NCBI GenBank assembly: GCA_944472135.2
Contig: OX235267.1
Span: 21,001,452-21,065,451 of the forward strand
Source of the DNA: Trichobilharzia regenti
Taxonomy: Eukaryota; Platyhelminthes; Trematoda; Strigeidida; Schistosomatidae
Direction: 5' to 3'
DNA: 64,000 nt
Positions 34,052 to 48,400 of the stretch are shown here, piece after piece. The notes beneath the pieces were generated by a model. It ran no database searches and was not told the DNA's origin. It saw only the letters and a list, made by a program, of their open reading frames with translations. Numbering within the stretch: the stretch's first letter is position 1; each line of letters opens with the position of its first letter. Both the position numbers and the translations under genes were made by a program.

Positions 34052-37000
34052 TGTTGAACTTGACCCAATTCCAAAAACGTTCCAGATATTGCTTGTTCAA
34101 AGAGGACTTGACCGGCACCAGGAGAAATGAACGGCGACTATCCAAACTTTCACCAACTGTTTGAATCCGCCAGATCTGTTTCTACCGTCAGAAACTGTCA
34201 ATCACGTCTCATAAACCGTTAATGCCCAGCTCTCGCTACGCTGGGGCCCACGCTGTTCCTTGAAGATTTCAGAAACGCTTAGTTATAACGGACGAAAAAA
34301 CCAAAACACCGATCTGCCGCTTGATATTTCTTTATTGTTACACCAACATATAAAAAGAATAAGTGAACTAAGGTCTGAAAACAAATATTACAATAATAAA
34401 TCATTGTATTACTTCTGACGATGTTTCACTCTTCTTTCTGAACAGCGACCGATGAGACGATGACTGTCGGATTGATGCCTCCGCGAAAATTGGGGAAGTT
34501 GATTTTAAGCAAACAACCAAGAATTGATCGTTCAATCTTCAACTCCATTGACAACCTCATCGAATACATTAACTTCATTTCATCAATTAATAAAAAACCA
34601 CTCAACATGATCTCAAACTCCTCTACAAATTGTATATAATCAGCTGGGTTTCCATCAAAACATCGTGGTTCAAATTTAGGGAGTTTGATGTTCCTATTAT
34701 CCCTGAACGGCGAAACAATAACATCAACCATGTCATGCTTAACATCAGACACATCGTTACAATTAACAGACAAGTCACCATGACTTACTTTCCTGTTTGT
34801 ATCCAAGACACTCTGTCCCTTCTTTGACCCAGGCATTGTTGAACTTGACCCAATTCCAAAAACGTTCCAGATATTGCTTGTTCAAAGAGGACTTGACCGG
34901 CACCAGGAGAAATGAACGGCGACTATCCAAACTTTCACCAACTGTTTGAATCCGCCAGATCTGTTTCTACCGTCAGAAACTGTCAATCACGTCTCATAAA
35001 CCGTTAATGCCCAGCTCTCGCTACGCTGGGGCCCACGCTGTTCCTTGAAGATTTCAGAAACGCTTAGTTATAACGGACGAAAAAACCAAAACACCGATCT
35101 GCCGCTTGATATTTCTTTATTGTTACACCAACATATAAAAAGAATAAGTGAACTAAGGTCTGAAAACAAATATTACAATAATAAATCATTGTATTACTTC
35201 TGACGATGTTTCACTCTTCTTTCTGAACAGCGACCGATGAGACGATGACTGTCGGATTGATGCCTCCGCGAAAATTGGGGAAGTTGATTTTAAGCAAACA
35301 ACCAAGAATTGATCGTTCAATCTTCAACTCCATTGACAACCTCATCGAATACATTAACTTCATTTCATCAATTAATAAAAAACCACTCAGCATGATCTCA
35401 AACTCCTCTACAAATTGTATATAATCAGCTGGGTTTCCATCAAAACATCGTGGTTCAAATTTAGGGAGTTTGATGTTCCTATTATCCCTGAACGGCGAAA
35501 CAATAACATCAACCATGTCATGCTTAACATCAGACACATCGTTACAATTAACAGACAAGTCACCATGACTTACTTTCCTGTTTGTATCCAAGACACTCTG
35601 TCCCTTCTTTGACCCAGGCATTGTTGAACTTGACCCAATTCCAAAAACGTTCCAGATATTGCTTGTTCAAAGAGGACTTGACCGGCACCAGGAGAAATGA
35701 ACGGCGACTATCCAAACTTTCACCAACTGTTTGAATCCGCCAGATCTGTTTCTACCGTCAGAAACTGTCAATCACGTCTCATAAACCGTTAATGCCCAGC
35801 TCTCGCTACGCTGGGGCCCACGCTGTTCCTTGAAGATTTCAGAAACGCTTAGTTATAACGGACGAAAAAACCAAAACACCGATCTGCCGCTTGATATTTC
35901 TTTATTGTTACACCAACATATAAAAAGAATAAGTGAACTAAGGTCTGAAAACAAATATTACAATAATAAATCATTGTATTACTTCTGACGATGTTTCACT
36001 CTTCTTTCTGAACAGCGACCGATGAGACGATGACTGTCGGATTGATGCCTCCGCGAAAATTGGGGAAGTTGATTTTAAGCAAACAACCAAGAATTGATCG
36101 TTCAATCTTCAACTCCATTGACAACCTCATCGAATACATTAACTTCATTTCATCAATTAATAAAAAACCACTCAGCATGATCTCAAACTCCTCTACAAAT
36201 TGTATATAATCAGCTGGGTTTCCATCAAAACATCGTGGTTCAAATTTAGGGAGTTTGATGTTCCTATTATCCCTGAACGGCGAAACAATAACATCAACCA
36301 TGTCATGCTTAACATCAGACACATCGTTACAATTAACAGACAAGTCACCATGACTTACTTTCCTGTTTGTATCCAAGACACTCTGTCCCTTCTTTGACCC
36401 AGGCATTGTTGAACTTGACCCAATTCCAAAAACGTTCCAGATATTGCTTGTTCAAAGAGGACTTGACCGGCACCAGGAGAAATGAACGGCGACTATCCAA
36501 ACTTTCACCAACTGTTTGAATCCGCCAGATCTGTTTCTACCGTCAGAAACTGTCAATCACGTCTCATAAACCGTTAATGCCCAGCTCTCGCTACGCTGGG
36601 GCCCACGCTGTTCCTTGAAGATTTCAGAAACGCTTAGTTATAACGGACGAAAAAACCAAAACACCGATCTGCCGCTTGATATTTCTTTATTGTTACACCA
36701 ACATATAAAAAGAATAAGTGAACTAAGGTCTGAAAACAAATATTACAATAATAAATCATTGTATTACTTCTGACGATGTTTCACTCTTCTTTCTGAACAG
36801 CGACCGATGAGACGATGACTGTCGGATTGATGCCTCCGCGAAAATTGGGGAAGTTGATTTTAAGCAAACAACCAAGAATTGATCGTTCAATCTTCAACTC
36901 CATTGACAACCTCATCGAATACATTAACTTCATTTCATCAATTAATAAAAAACCACTCAGCATGATCTCAAACTCCTCTACAAATTGTATATAATCAGCT

Positions 37001-40000
37001 GGGTTTCCATCAAAACATCGTGGTTCAAATTTAGGGAGTTTGATGTTCCTATTATCCCTGAACGGCGAAACAATAACATCAACCATGTCATGCTTAACAT
37101 CAGACACATCGTTACAATTAACAGACAAGTCACCATGACTTACTTTCCTGTTTGTATCCAAGACACTCTGTCCCTTCTTTGACCCAGGCATTGTTGAACT
37201 TGACCCAATTCCAAAAACGTTCCAGATATTGCTTGTTCAAAGAGGACTTGACCGGCACCAGGAGAAATGAACGGCGACTATCCAAACTTTCACCAACTGT
37301 TTGAATCCGCCAGATCTGTTTCTACCGTCAGAAACTGTCAATCACGTCTCATAAACCGTTAATGCCCAGCTCTCGCTACGCTGGGGCCCACGCTGTTCCT
37401 TGAAGATTTCAGAAACGCTTAGTTATAACGGACGAAAAAACCAAAACACCGATCTGCCGCTTGATATTTCTTTATTGTTACACCAACATATAAAAAGAAT
37501 AAGTGAACTAAGGTCTGAAAACAAATATTACAATAATAAATCATTGTATTACTTCTGACGATGTTTCACTCTTCTTTCTGAACAGCGACCGATGAGACGA
37601 TGACTGTCGGATTGATGCCTCCGCGAAAATTGGGGAAGTTGATTTTAAGCAAACAACCAAGAATTGATCGTTCAATCTTCAACTCCATTGACAACCTCAT
37701 CGAATACATTAACTTCATTTCATCAATTAATAAAAAACCACTCAACATGATCTCAAACTCCTCTACAAATTGTATATAATCAGCTGGGTTTCCATCAAAA
37801 CATCGTGGTTCAAATTTAGGGAGTTTGATGTTCCTATTATCCCTGAACGGCGAAACAATAACATCAACCATGTCATGCTTAACATCAGACACATCGTTAC
37901 AATTAACAGACAAGTCACCATGACTTACTTTCCTGTTTGTATCCAAGACACTCTGTCCCTTCTTTGACCCAGGCATTGTTGAACTTGACCCAATTCCAAA
38001 AACGTTCCAGATATTGCTTGTTCAAAGAGGACTTGACCGGCACCAGGAGAAATGAACGGCGACTATCCAAACTTTCACCAACTGTTTGAATCCGCCAGAT
38101 CTGTTTCTACCGTCAGAAACTGTCAATCACGTCTCATAAACCGTTAATGCCCAGCTCTCGCTACGCTGGGGCCCACGCTGTTCCTTGAAGATTTCAGAAA
38201 CGCTTAGTTATAACGGACGAAAAAACCAAAACACCGATCTGCCGCTTGATATTTCTTTATTGTTACACCAACATATAAAAAGAATAAGTGAACTAAGGTC
38301 TGAAAACAAATATTACAATAATAAATCATTGTATTACTTCTGACGATGTTTCACTCTTCTTTCTGAACAGCGACCGATGAGACGATGACTGTCGGATTGA
38401 TGCCTCCGCGAAAATTGGGGAAGTTGATTTTAAGCAAACAACCAAGAATTGATCGTTCAATCTTCAACTCCATTGACAACCTCATCGAATACATTAACTT
38501 CATTTCATCAATTAATAAAAAACCACTCAGCATGATCTCAAACTCCTCTACAAATTGTATATAATCAGCTGGGTTTCCATCAAAACATCGTGGTTCAAAT
38601 TTAGGGAGTTTGATGTTCCTATTATCCCTGAACGGCGAAACAATAACATCAACCATGTCATGCTTAACATCAGACACATCGTTACAATTAACAGACAAGT
38701 CACCATGACTTACTTTCCTGTTTGTATCCAAGACACTCTGTCCCTTCTTTGACCCAGGCATTGTTGAACTTGACCCAATTCCAAAAACGTTCCAGATATT
38801 GCTTGTTCAAAGAGGACTTGACCGGCACCAGGAGAAATGAACGGCGACTATCCAAACTTTCACCAACTGTTTGAATCCGCCAGATCTGTTTCTACCGTCA
38901 GAAACTGTCAATCACGTCTCATAAACCGTTAATGCCCAGCTCTCGCTACGCTGGGGCCCACGCTGTTCCTTGAAGATTTCAGAAACGCTTAGTTATAACG
39001 GACGAAAAAACCAAAACACCGATCTGCCGCTTGATATTTCTTTATTGTTACACCAACATATAAAAAGAATAAGTGAACTAAGGTCTGAAAACAAATATTA
39101 CAATAATAAATCATTGTATTACTTCTGACGATGTTTCACTCTTCTTTCTGAACAGCGACCGATGAGACGATGACTGTCGGATTGATGCCTCCGCGAAAAT
39201 TGGGGAAGTTGATTTTAAGCAAACAACCAAGAATTGATCGTTCAATCTTCAACTCCATTGACAACCTCATCGAATACATTAACTTCATTTCATCAATTAA
39301 TAAAAAACCACTCAACATGATCTCAAACTCCTCTACAAATTGTATATAATCAGCTGGGTTTCCATCAAAACATCGTGGTTCAAATTTAGGGAGTTTGATG
39401 TTCCTATTATCCCTGAACGGCGAAACAATAACATCAACCATGTCATGCTTAACATCAGACACATCGTTACAATTAACAGACAAGTCACCATGACTTACTT
39501 TCCTGTTTGTATCCAAGACACTCTGTCCCTTCTTTGACCCAGGCATTGTTGAACTTGACCCAATTCCAAAAACGTTCCAGATATTGCTTGTTCAAAGAGG
39601 ACTTGACCGGCACCAGGAGAAATGAACGGCGACTATCCAAACTTTCACCAACTGTTTGAATCCGCCAGATCTGTTTCTACCGTCAGAAACTGTCAATCAC
39701 GTCTCATAAACCGTTAATGCCCAGCTCTCGCTACGCTGGGGCCCACGCTGTTCCTTGAAGATTTCAGAAACGCTTAGTTATAACGGACGAAAAAACCAAA
39801 ACACCGATCTGCCGCTTGATATTTCTTTATTGTTACACCAACATATAAAAAGAATAAGTGAACTAAGGTCTGAAAACAAATATTACAATAATAAATCATT
39901 GTATTACTTCTGACGATGTTTCACTCTTCTTTCTGAACAGCGACCGATGAGACGATGACTGTCGGATTGATGCCTCCGCGAAAATTGGGGAAGTTGATTT

Positions 40001-42045
40001 TAAGCAAACAACCAAGAATTGATCGTTCAATCTTCAACTCCATTGACAACCTCATCGAATACATTAACTTCATTTCATCAATTAATAAAAAACCACTCAG
40101 CATGATCTCAAACTCCTCTACAAATTGTATATAATCAGCTGGGTTTCCATCAAAACATCGTGGTTCAAATTTAGGGAGTTTGATGTTCCTATTATCCCTG
40201 AACGGCGAAACAATAACATCAACCATGTCATGCTTAACATCAGACACATCGTTACAATTAACAGACAAGTCACCATGACTTACTTTCCTGTTTGTATCCA
40301 AGACACTCTGTCCCTTCTTTGACCCAGGCATTGTTGAACTTGACCCAATTCCAAAAACGTTCCAGATATTGCTTGTTCAAAGAGGACTTGACCGGCACCA
40401 GGAGAAATGAACGGCGACTATCCAAACTTTCACCAACTGTTTGAATCCGCCAGATCTGTTTCTACCGTCAGAAACTGTCAATCACGTCTCATAAACCGTT
40501 AATGCCCAGCTCTCGCTACGCTGGGGCCCACGCTGTTCCTTGAAGATTTCAGAAACGCTTAGTTATAACGGACGAAAAAACCAAAACACCGATCTGCCGC
40601 TTGATATTTCTTTATTGTTACACCAACATATAAAAAGAATAAGTGAACTAAGGTCTGAAAACAAATATTACAATAATAAATCATTGTATTACTTCTGACG
40701 ATGTTTCACTCTTCTTTCTGAACAGCGACCGATGAGACGATGACTGTCGGATTGATGCCTCCGCGAAAATTGGGGAAGTTGATTTTAAGCAAACAACCAA
40801 GAATTGATCGTTCAATCTTCAACTCCATTGACAACCTCATCGAATACATTAACTTCATTTCATCAATTAATAAAAAACCACTCAACATGATCTCAAACTC
40901 CTCTACAAATTGTATATAATCAGCTGGGTTTCCATCAAAACATCGTGGTTCAAATTTAGGGAGTTTGATGTTCCTATTATCCCTGAACGGCGAAACAATA
41001 ACATCAACCATGTCATGCTTAACATCAGACACATCGTTACAATTAACAGACAAGTCACCATGACTTACTTTCCTGTTTGTATCCAAGACACTCTGTCCCT
41101 TCTTTGACCCAGGCATTGTTGAACTTGACCCAATTCCAAAAACGTTCCAGATATTGCTTGTTCAAAGAGGACTTGACCGGCACCAGGAGAAATGAACGGC
41201 GACTATCCAAACTTTCACCAACTGTTTGAATCCGCCAGATCTGTTTCTACCGTCAGAAACTGTCAATCACGTCTCATAAACCGTTAATGCCCAGCTCTCG
41301 CTACGCTGGGGCCCACGCTGTTCCTTGAAGATTTCAGAAACGCTTAGTTATAACGGACGAAAAAACCAAAACACCGATCTGCCGCTTGATATTTCTTTAT
41401 TGTTACACCAACATATAAAAAGAATAAGTGAACTAAGGTCTGAAAACAAATATTACAATAATAAATCATTGTATTACTTCTGACGATGTTTCACTCTTCT
41501 TTCTGAACAGCGACCGATGAGACGATGACTGTCGGATTGATGCCTCCGCGAAAATTGGGGAAGTTGATTTTAAGCAAACAACCAAGAATTGATCGTTCAA
41601 TCTTCAACTCCATTGACAACCTCATCGAATACATTAACTTCATTTCATCAATTAATAAAAAACCACTCAACATGATCTCAAACTCCTCTACAAATTGTAT
41701 ATAATCAGCTGGGTTTCCATCAAAACATCGTGGTTCAAATTTAGGGAGTTTGATGTTCCTATTATCCCTGAACGGCGAAACAATAACATCAACCATGTCA
41801 TGCTTAACATCAGACACATCGTTACAATTAACAGACAAGTCACCATGACTTACTTTCCTGTTTGTATCCAAGACACTCTGTCCCTTCTTTGACCCAGGCA
41901 TTGTTGAACTTGACCCAATTCCAAAAACGTTCCAGATATTGCTTGTTCAAAGAGGACTTGACCGGCACCAGGAGAAATGAACGGCGACTATCCAAACTTT
42001 CACCAACTGTTTGAATCCGCCAGATCTGTTTCTACCGTCAGAAAC

Positions 42046-42404
42046 TGTCAGGCACGTCTCGTAAACCGTTAATGCCCAGCTCTCGCTACGCTGGGACTCA
42101 CGCTGTTCCTTGAAGTTTCTCAGAAACGCTTAGTAATAACGGACGCAAAATCCAAAACACCGATTGGCCACTCGAAAATACTTTATTGTAACACCAACAT
42201 ATAAACAATGTTGCCACTAAGGTCTGAAAACAAATATTACAATAATAAATCACAATATTACTTCTAACGGTTTTCTGCTGACTTCTTTCTGAACAGCGAC
42301 CGATGAGACGATGACTGTCGGATTGATGCCTCCGCGAAAATTGGGGAAGTTGGTTTCGAGCAAACAACCATGAATTGATCGTTCAATCTTCAACTACATT
42401 GACA
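42046..42404 (-). mobile_element. Type A LTR, 3' LTR of the long gag element
   Basis: 359 bp, TGTCAGGCACG ... CTACATTGACA on the + strand. On the - strand it is preceded by a purine-rich GCCGGGGAG directly before TGTCA, an excellent polypurine tract for plus-strand priming. It is in exact register with the 785-bp array on its left, so it also serves as the last LTR of the array. Confidence 0.85.
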
Positions 42405-43555
42405 CTCCCCGGCAGAAAAGGGATCCAACCCTTTTTTCCATCATGACCAATACACGTTGACTTGGATGCCATTGCGAGAACCTGGGTCACACGGACAGAG
42501 CTGAAATGGAAAACAAACAGAAAAGCCAACACACCACAAGCATACTCACAGCACAATCTCACACATCAATGACGACCTGCGCCTTCAGACAGAGACCTCC
42601 TCTTGACATCTTGCAACACAATCGCCACTTGCTAGAATGACTCCTGCAGAACGCAACGTGACCATAGCAGCACCTCACGATACTCTACGCTCATCCTCTT
42701 ATCTACTCGCTACCAATTACCACTGCAATCGCTTGTCACTCATTCTGCCTCACTTCTAGTAACGGTGACGTATGCGAGCCTCAGTCGTTTACACTCTTTC
42801 TCCCCGGCGTGTCGGACCGCAGCTAACAATTATCTCCATGTGCATTTCATTCTCAGCAATAGCCTAGCCTCCCCGGCGTATACGCCCCATCTGCTGTCCT
42901 TAACATCATTCAATTCATTCATGGATGTAGAAGACTAGAAACAACTTCAGAAGTAATCACGACGAAAATTTTAACAAAATTATGCAATAACAACAAGATA
43001 CGAAAACAACGAGTAAACACAATGAATCCAAAATACACCAATTGATATGACACACCACACGTATATACAGACAGTACACACAAACTCGCAGTTCATGTCA
43101 TGATGGAATTCCTTTGAAGAATCGCAGGACTTACACCCGTACGCCTACAACCCTTCTCAGGTTGACGATTGTAAGTTGTGGAATGTCCGGACACAAACAA
43201 GATTAACCAACAATTACGATAATTGGAACTCACACAATTATTTTACACAAACATATGTACAATCAACACATCAAATGTTATAGATTCTGGCAAGACAAAC
43301 TACCCTTGAAGAACTGTAGGACTTACAGCAGTACGCCTACATTCCTTCTCAGGTTGATGATACAAGTGGAAGTCGTCCGGACACAAACAGAATTACCCAC
43401 AGCTAGATGAGAGATAATATATATTCAGTATATACAATATGAACATATGTACAAAATCACACACTGAGCACATTGGACTGCTCATTGATGCGCTACACTT
43501 TGAAGAATTGTAGGACTTACAGCAGTACGCCTACAACCCTTCCCAGGTTGACGCT
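42405..43555 (-). other. 3' non-coding part of the long LTR element
   Basis: Between the gag stop and the polypurine tract. It should hold pol in an autonomous BEL/Pao element, but no protease, RT, RNase H or integrase motif can be found on either strand. CCCCGGCG-like motifs recur (42411, 42803, 42871). The upstream part is a repeat of about 186-bp period, listed separately. Confidence 0.6.
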
Positions 43556-43560
43556 CTAGG
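43108..43560. repeat. Tandem repeat, period about 186 bp, 2.4 copies
   Basis: A conserved block of about 60 bp (TTTGAAGAAT ... AGGACTTACA ... GTACGCCTACA ... CTCAGGTTGA) occurs at about 43111-43170, 43306-43363 and 43500-43552. The first two are followed by diverged but related sequence with GTCCGGACACAAACA (about 43186 and 43375). It lies directly after the gag stop codon. Confidence 0.8.
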
Positions 43561-45405
43561 TTGGAAAATCGTTGCAGAGTTCATTTGCTGACCTCCTCCT
43601 ATCAGCTATATCTTCAAATCTGAACGGCAAAACGCCCATGTCATTGTATCGTAGAATATAGATGACCAACAAACACACGACGTATCTCATCAACCAAGTA
43701 TAGTAACAGAGTAATTTACACCAAAGATAATAACATTCAAATAGTAACTTGAAACTAGAAATGCCTTTATTCGTGCAAGTCAATTTAACAATAACTCTCT
43801 CGTTTACACTTGGCTTATCCTCACTAAACTGACCATTGATATTCGTCCTTTCAAACGAACTGATACTACCATAGTCATTGCACAAGATACTTGAGTTGAT
43901 GGGCGTCTGTTTCATTGTGGATGACAGCACCAACGACGACTGATTGATATCAGTTGATGAACTTAGCAGTGGATCAGAAGCTGTTGTTGCTCGAATTTCA
44001 GAAAGTTGTCTACCTGCAAGACCACCCTCACTGGTGTCTTTTACTATCAGCTCCGCTTTAGCACTAGCATCTGATGATAGGTGGGCTTCACTCTGATCAA
44101 TTACACTGACGGTTTGACAAGTATGCATGCCTTCTGCAACTGCATTTAATTCTACTTCACGTTCAAGTTGTACAGAACCTTTATTTATCTTAGCGGTAGT
44201 AGGCATATCTATCATCTCATCATGATTAACCAAAGACAACTGTGAAGTATCATGATCATTATCACGAATATTCACTTTACCGTCAACTTTATCATTTTCA
44301 AACTCTTTAATAACAGAAGTAGACAATTTTGGTTCCTCCTCACAAATCCCTAAAGATTTTATACCTTCACTCTGACTAGTTATACCTTGTAAACTTGTGG
44401 AGTCAGAACTGCACTCTGAAGCAGCAACTCTATTCTGTGACACTCTATTCAACAATGGCTTACCAGTTGCAACTACAGACTTCTTCATCGCACCGTTATC
44501 GTCACACAATTCGGAGTCAGGCCTGGAGTTTACATTTAGCTTATCCCTGCACTTGCTCACTGGTTCACAGTTCACCTGTGTATGCACCACTTGCAAACGT
44601 GTAAAACGCAACCGTGTTTGTCTTGCATCCTGTAACTTATCTGTTGAGGATGTACTACGAAACCTGTTACACTCACTAGGTCTATATGCATTACTATACA
44701 TCATGGAGTCTTCTCGATATCCACCTCTCTGAGGCCTACTCGTCATCAATGATTGCATTTTGATCTCAGACTGCTCTATTCTAGGGGTGAGATGTAATAG
44801 ACTGGCAAACTTGCTCATAGATTGATTGACGCTATCTTTTACCAGTTTCAGGATATCATCAAATTTTGGCTCGATTCCCTCATCCTCCATACGGGAGCTT
44901 ATCTTCACCCACTTCCTTTGCAGTCGAGTAGGTAGGCGTCTTGCTATTACTTCTAGTATAAAACTCGAGTTGAGGTCACTCATACAATTCATCGAAATCA
45001 ATGCATTCTTGTAAATCAACAGATTTTCCATAAACTCAGTAAGTGCCTGGGAGTCATCCTGTAGTTGATCACCATTACCCTTAACAGCCTCGAATAATTT
45101 TCTTACAATCATCGAACGTCTTCCAAACCTTTGACGTAATATGCTCATAGCCTCGTGGTAGCCCTATTTTGGCTTCATAAACTTACAACACTGTATAGCT
45201 CTTGAAGCATCTCCAGTGCAATACCTCATCAAATACATTAACTTCAATTCATCATTTAATAAAAAACCACTCAACATGATCTCAAACTCCTTTACCAAAT
45301 GTAAATAATCAGCCGGGTTTCCATCAAAACACCGTGGTTCAAATTTAGGGAGTTTGATGTTCCTATTATCCCTGAACGGCGAAACAATAACATCAACCAT
45401 GTCAT
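43556..45405 (-). pseudogene. BEL/Pao-type gag, main part, one stop codon
   Basis: Continues the gag frame from the left border of the DNA transposon. 45405-45167 matches the short-unit gag (NIKLPKFEPRCFDG, MLSGFLLNDELKLM) and goes on to CTGDASRAIQCC. A TAG at 45164-45166 interrupts; the same frame then runs 530 codons. GYHEAMSILRQRFG and VIARRLPTRLQRKW are typical of BEL/Pao gag (family DUF1759-like). Cys residues in the middle do not form a clear zinc knuckle. Ser/Asp-rich low-complexity sequence follows, and a hydrophobic stretch (LLCYYTWLMRYVVCLLVIYI) lies near the C-terminus, unusual for gag and possibly membrane-seeking. No protease or RT follows. Confidence 0.8.
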
Positions 45406-48400
45406 GGCTGGACTTATTCGTCACGTACTCTAGAAGTTACGTTTGGAATTTTTTTTGCCAATAATTTTTAATAAAATTGTATTATATGTTATCTAGATTG
45501 AGGGAAATTCCCACTTTTTGGCTGGTTATGTTGGTGTCCGCCTCATGTGATCTGACTGCGACACACTTTTAGCATATTGGTTGCAATGATTAGTGTTTCA
45601 GATGGAATGTATCAAAATGTCGGTGTAATGAGGGAGATAGGATAGTTAGAGGGTAATGCCATTTACACCACTCATTTACTCCATGTAGAAGCTGCATCTT
45701 TCGGCATAGTATCATTCAATGAAGACTTCATGTCTCAGGATATCAGTACAGCCTATTTTCGTGTGAAGAACAGTCTTTTTTGACAAAATAATTCTCTCAA
45801 TACTTGGAAATCACCTGCAAATGTTATCAGAATCGTTGGTGGGAACCTAAGTTGTCATTTAGATGTGCTTTTCACTCTATCTGTGGTTGGACAGGAATTA
45901 TGGTAAGTTGAAAGGTTATCTCTAAATGGATTTCATATATATTGGCACTGGTTGATGCAGTGTGCTATGGGTTATGTTAATTAAATGTACAAAAATATCT
46001 CAACTATAATAATATTGTGCCATTGTGTACTAAGCTGACTGATAGGATAACAAACGAAGGTGGTTGTCACGATTATTGCAAGTACAGTGCAGTGGAGAAG
46101 GCAATTACTCGTTTAAGTTTCCTTGTTGTTCCAATTAATGCACTAAATCATTACGCGGTATGATTATACGCATGAGTCGTGGTGATTACTAGAACTGAAT
46201 CTATTCAGCTTTATTATCATCAATATGAATTTATTCTCCTTTACAATTTCCACTGACTGTATACTTAATGCTACAATATTTTTGATCACCAATAGTGGAG
46301 ATGAATTTCTCCTGAGATTTCCATTTAGACAAAGCAGTACAGATGCTCTATGACGATTGAATTTTCTAGTTTGCATTATATGACATTATTATCCTCATCA
46401 ACACAACAGGTCTGTGTACTTTACAATAGTTGAAGTGTTTCACTATGTTGTTAGCACTGTGCATAGCTGTCTAGAGTTGAGGCATGTTCAGCTTATATTT
46501 GATGCCTATAGTCTCCTAAATGTGAAAATGTGATTTCTGTAGGATTCACAAAACCTTGTGGACTAGACATTACTGAGATTGTGGATTAACTTCTAAGTTA
46601 TACACTTGCAATACTTCATTTCATGTAAAAGTGTTTAGTGTGAAGTTGATCTGCAAGTAAGCTTGATGAGAGAATGACGCCTCAATAGTATGAATGTTTC
46701 GGAGATTGCCTTGAAATTTGCATATAGTCCTCAAATGCAGGAAAACATATGATGTATATTTATGTATACGGCGTCAACATAAATATCAGCTGTAGACTAC
46801 AAATACATTTATCTCCTTGAGATAATACTTAGTTTTAACAGAATGATTGTATTCATATTGTATGCTAATATGTAGAATTATCTCTTGTTAACTTCATGTT
46901 ATGCTAGTTCTAACATGTACTTTATTTTTTCCAGGTATACGGAGGTTGTCGAATATGAAATCAGCGGAAACATCATTCGGTCAAACTAACTTTATTACCC
47001 TTCATCAGAATTTTCTTTTGTAAATTAATCAAATGTTTAATATACTCTTGATTACTTCTTCCTGTAGACTTCTTCAATTCCTCGCTATACTCTGTGCTTT
47101 TGTAATAAGTGAATTAGGAATAATAAACGCTAAGCTTAGTTAGTGGGATGGAGATTTACTGTAGTATTATGAGAATGTTACTTTAGTCATTAGTAGGATT
47201 TCGTGTCTGTTTCTACACAATAGCACATTGTAAAAGCTAAGTGGGATTTAGCAAGTTGAATAATAATTCTGTACTGTTTGATACTCTAAAGTCGCCTTAT
47301 CTAGCCAGTTGAAAGTCTGTATACTGTTAAACGCCAAGTATGTAGTACAAGTAAATGTAGTAACTTAGGCTTGATATCTACTTCACTAATCTGTTAATAT
47401 GCAGTGACATCATCAAATAGACTGTTCACTTGACGATCAGCTAAGAAACAATTTTTATTTATTTTAATATGCCGTTGAATCATAGGATGTTATCTAGTAT
47501 CCATCATTTCTGTGATCAAAAACTGCGGTATTTGCATGTCTACTTTATAGATGTTAAATAACCTACGCCTGTATGCATCTAATTACCTCCAGTATTCCCT
47601 ATTCATTTGGTGTGTGTAAACTAAACAAGTCTTTCATAAATTCTCCCATAAATGCCAAACTTTCTAGTGTTACAAGCGTTATTAAGACCTGCTTCCTTTG
47701 TTTCAAATCAAATGAGGTATATACGAACTAAGGGAAAGTTACTCTTACTTAATCTTTAACCCTCACTCAGAGCCTTTAACGATCCCAAACAGTTCTCCTA
47801 TAAACACAGTAGACGTACTTTAGATGCAGCTGCAGTCTTGCTTCACAACATTTTCTCCAGTATAGACAATGGGGCTAAATTCGCTGCACCTTCCTAGAGT
47901 ACACATCTGCTTTCGACTCACTACCTAGAGATATTCTGTTAGATAAGCTTGCTGAAACTCAAACTGAGTATTGGATTGTTAGATGGCTTCATTCTTATTT
48001 ATCAGGGAGAAAGCAGTACACTGTAGGTCAGGGGGAAGTCGTCCATTACCAATTGTATTTTTGTTTGATGAACTTATTGTACGAATGCATACGAGAAGAA
48101 CTTTTTCAAACACGCGGACGATCTAACTACTTCAATGTCTGTTAACTGCCAGCTACACTGTACTAAGATGAACAGCTCTCTATTAGGAGTGGGAAAATGC
48201 TCTTAAACTAAATCCTTCGAAATGTCAGACTGTTATTTTCAGTTTCCGATGTAAACGAAAGTTAGTTGAAGGTGTTAATTCCTATGACCGTTGCAAAATT
48301 GATAATAGTGATATGGAAATGAAGTCTGACTTTAAGTATCTCGGACTGATTCATCGCAGCGTGTTGGCCCTAAATGTATGCCACATGCAGGCATAATGTT

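Larger units (their letters stand above)
27131..42404 (-). repeat. Tandem array of 19 x 785-bp TRIM-like units
   Basis: LTRs start at 27131 + 785n (n = 0 to 19; the last, 42046, is type A and 359 bp). Each type B LTR is 358 bp (for example 27131-27488), followed by a 427-bp internal (27489-27915) made of, on the - strand, a leader of about 140 bp, an ATG and about 95 codons of gag, fused directly to the next LTR. Units are nearly identical: by eye I see an A/G variant at position 410 of the unit (27540 + 785n) in a mosaic order, A to T at 28233 and 33728, and C to T at 33182. Each LTR has AATAAA on the - strand (27266-27271 in unit 1). Confidence 0.95.

Noticed and set aside
27131..42404. CRISPR-like or prokaryotic repeat array
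   Set aside because: The 785-bp unit has no spacers, and the window is clearly eukaryotic (spliced genes, retroelements).
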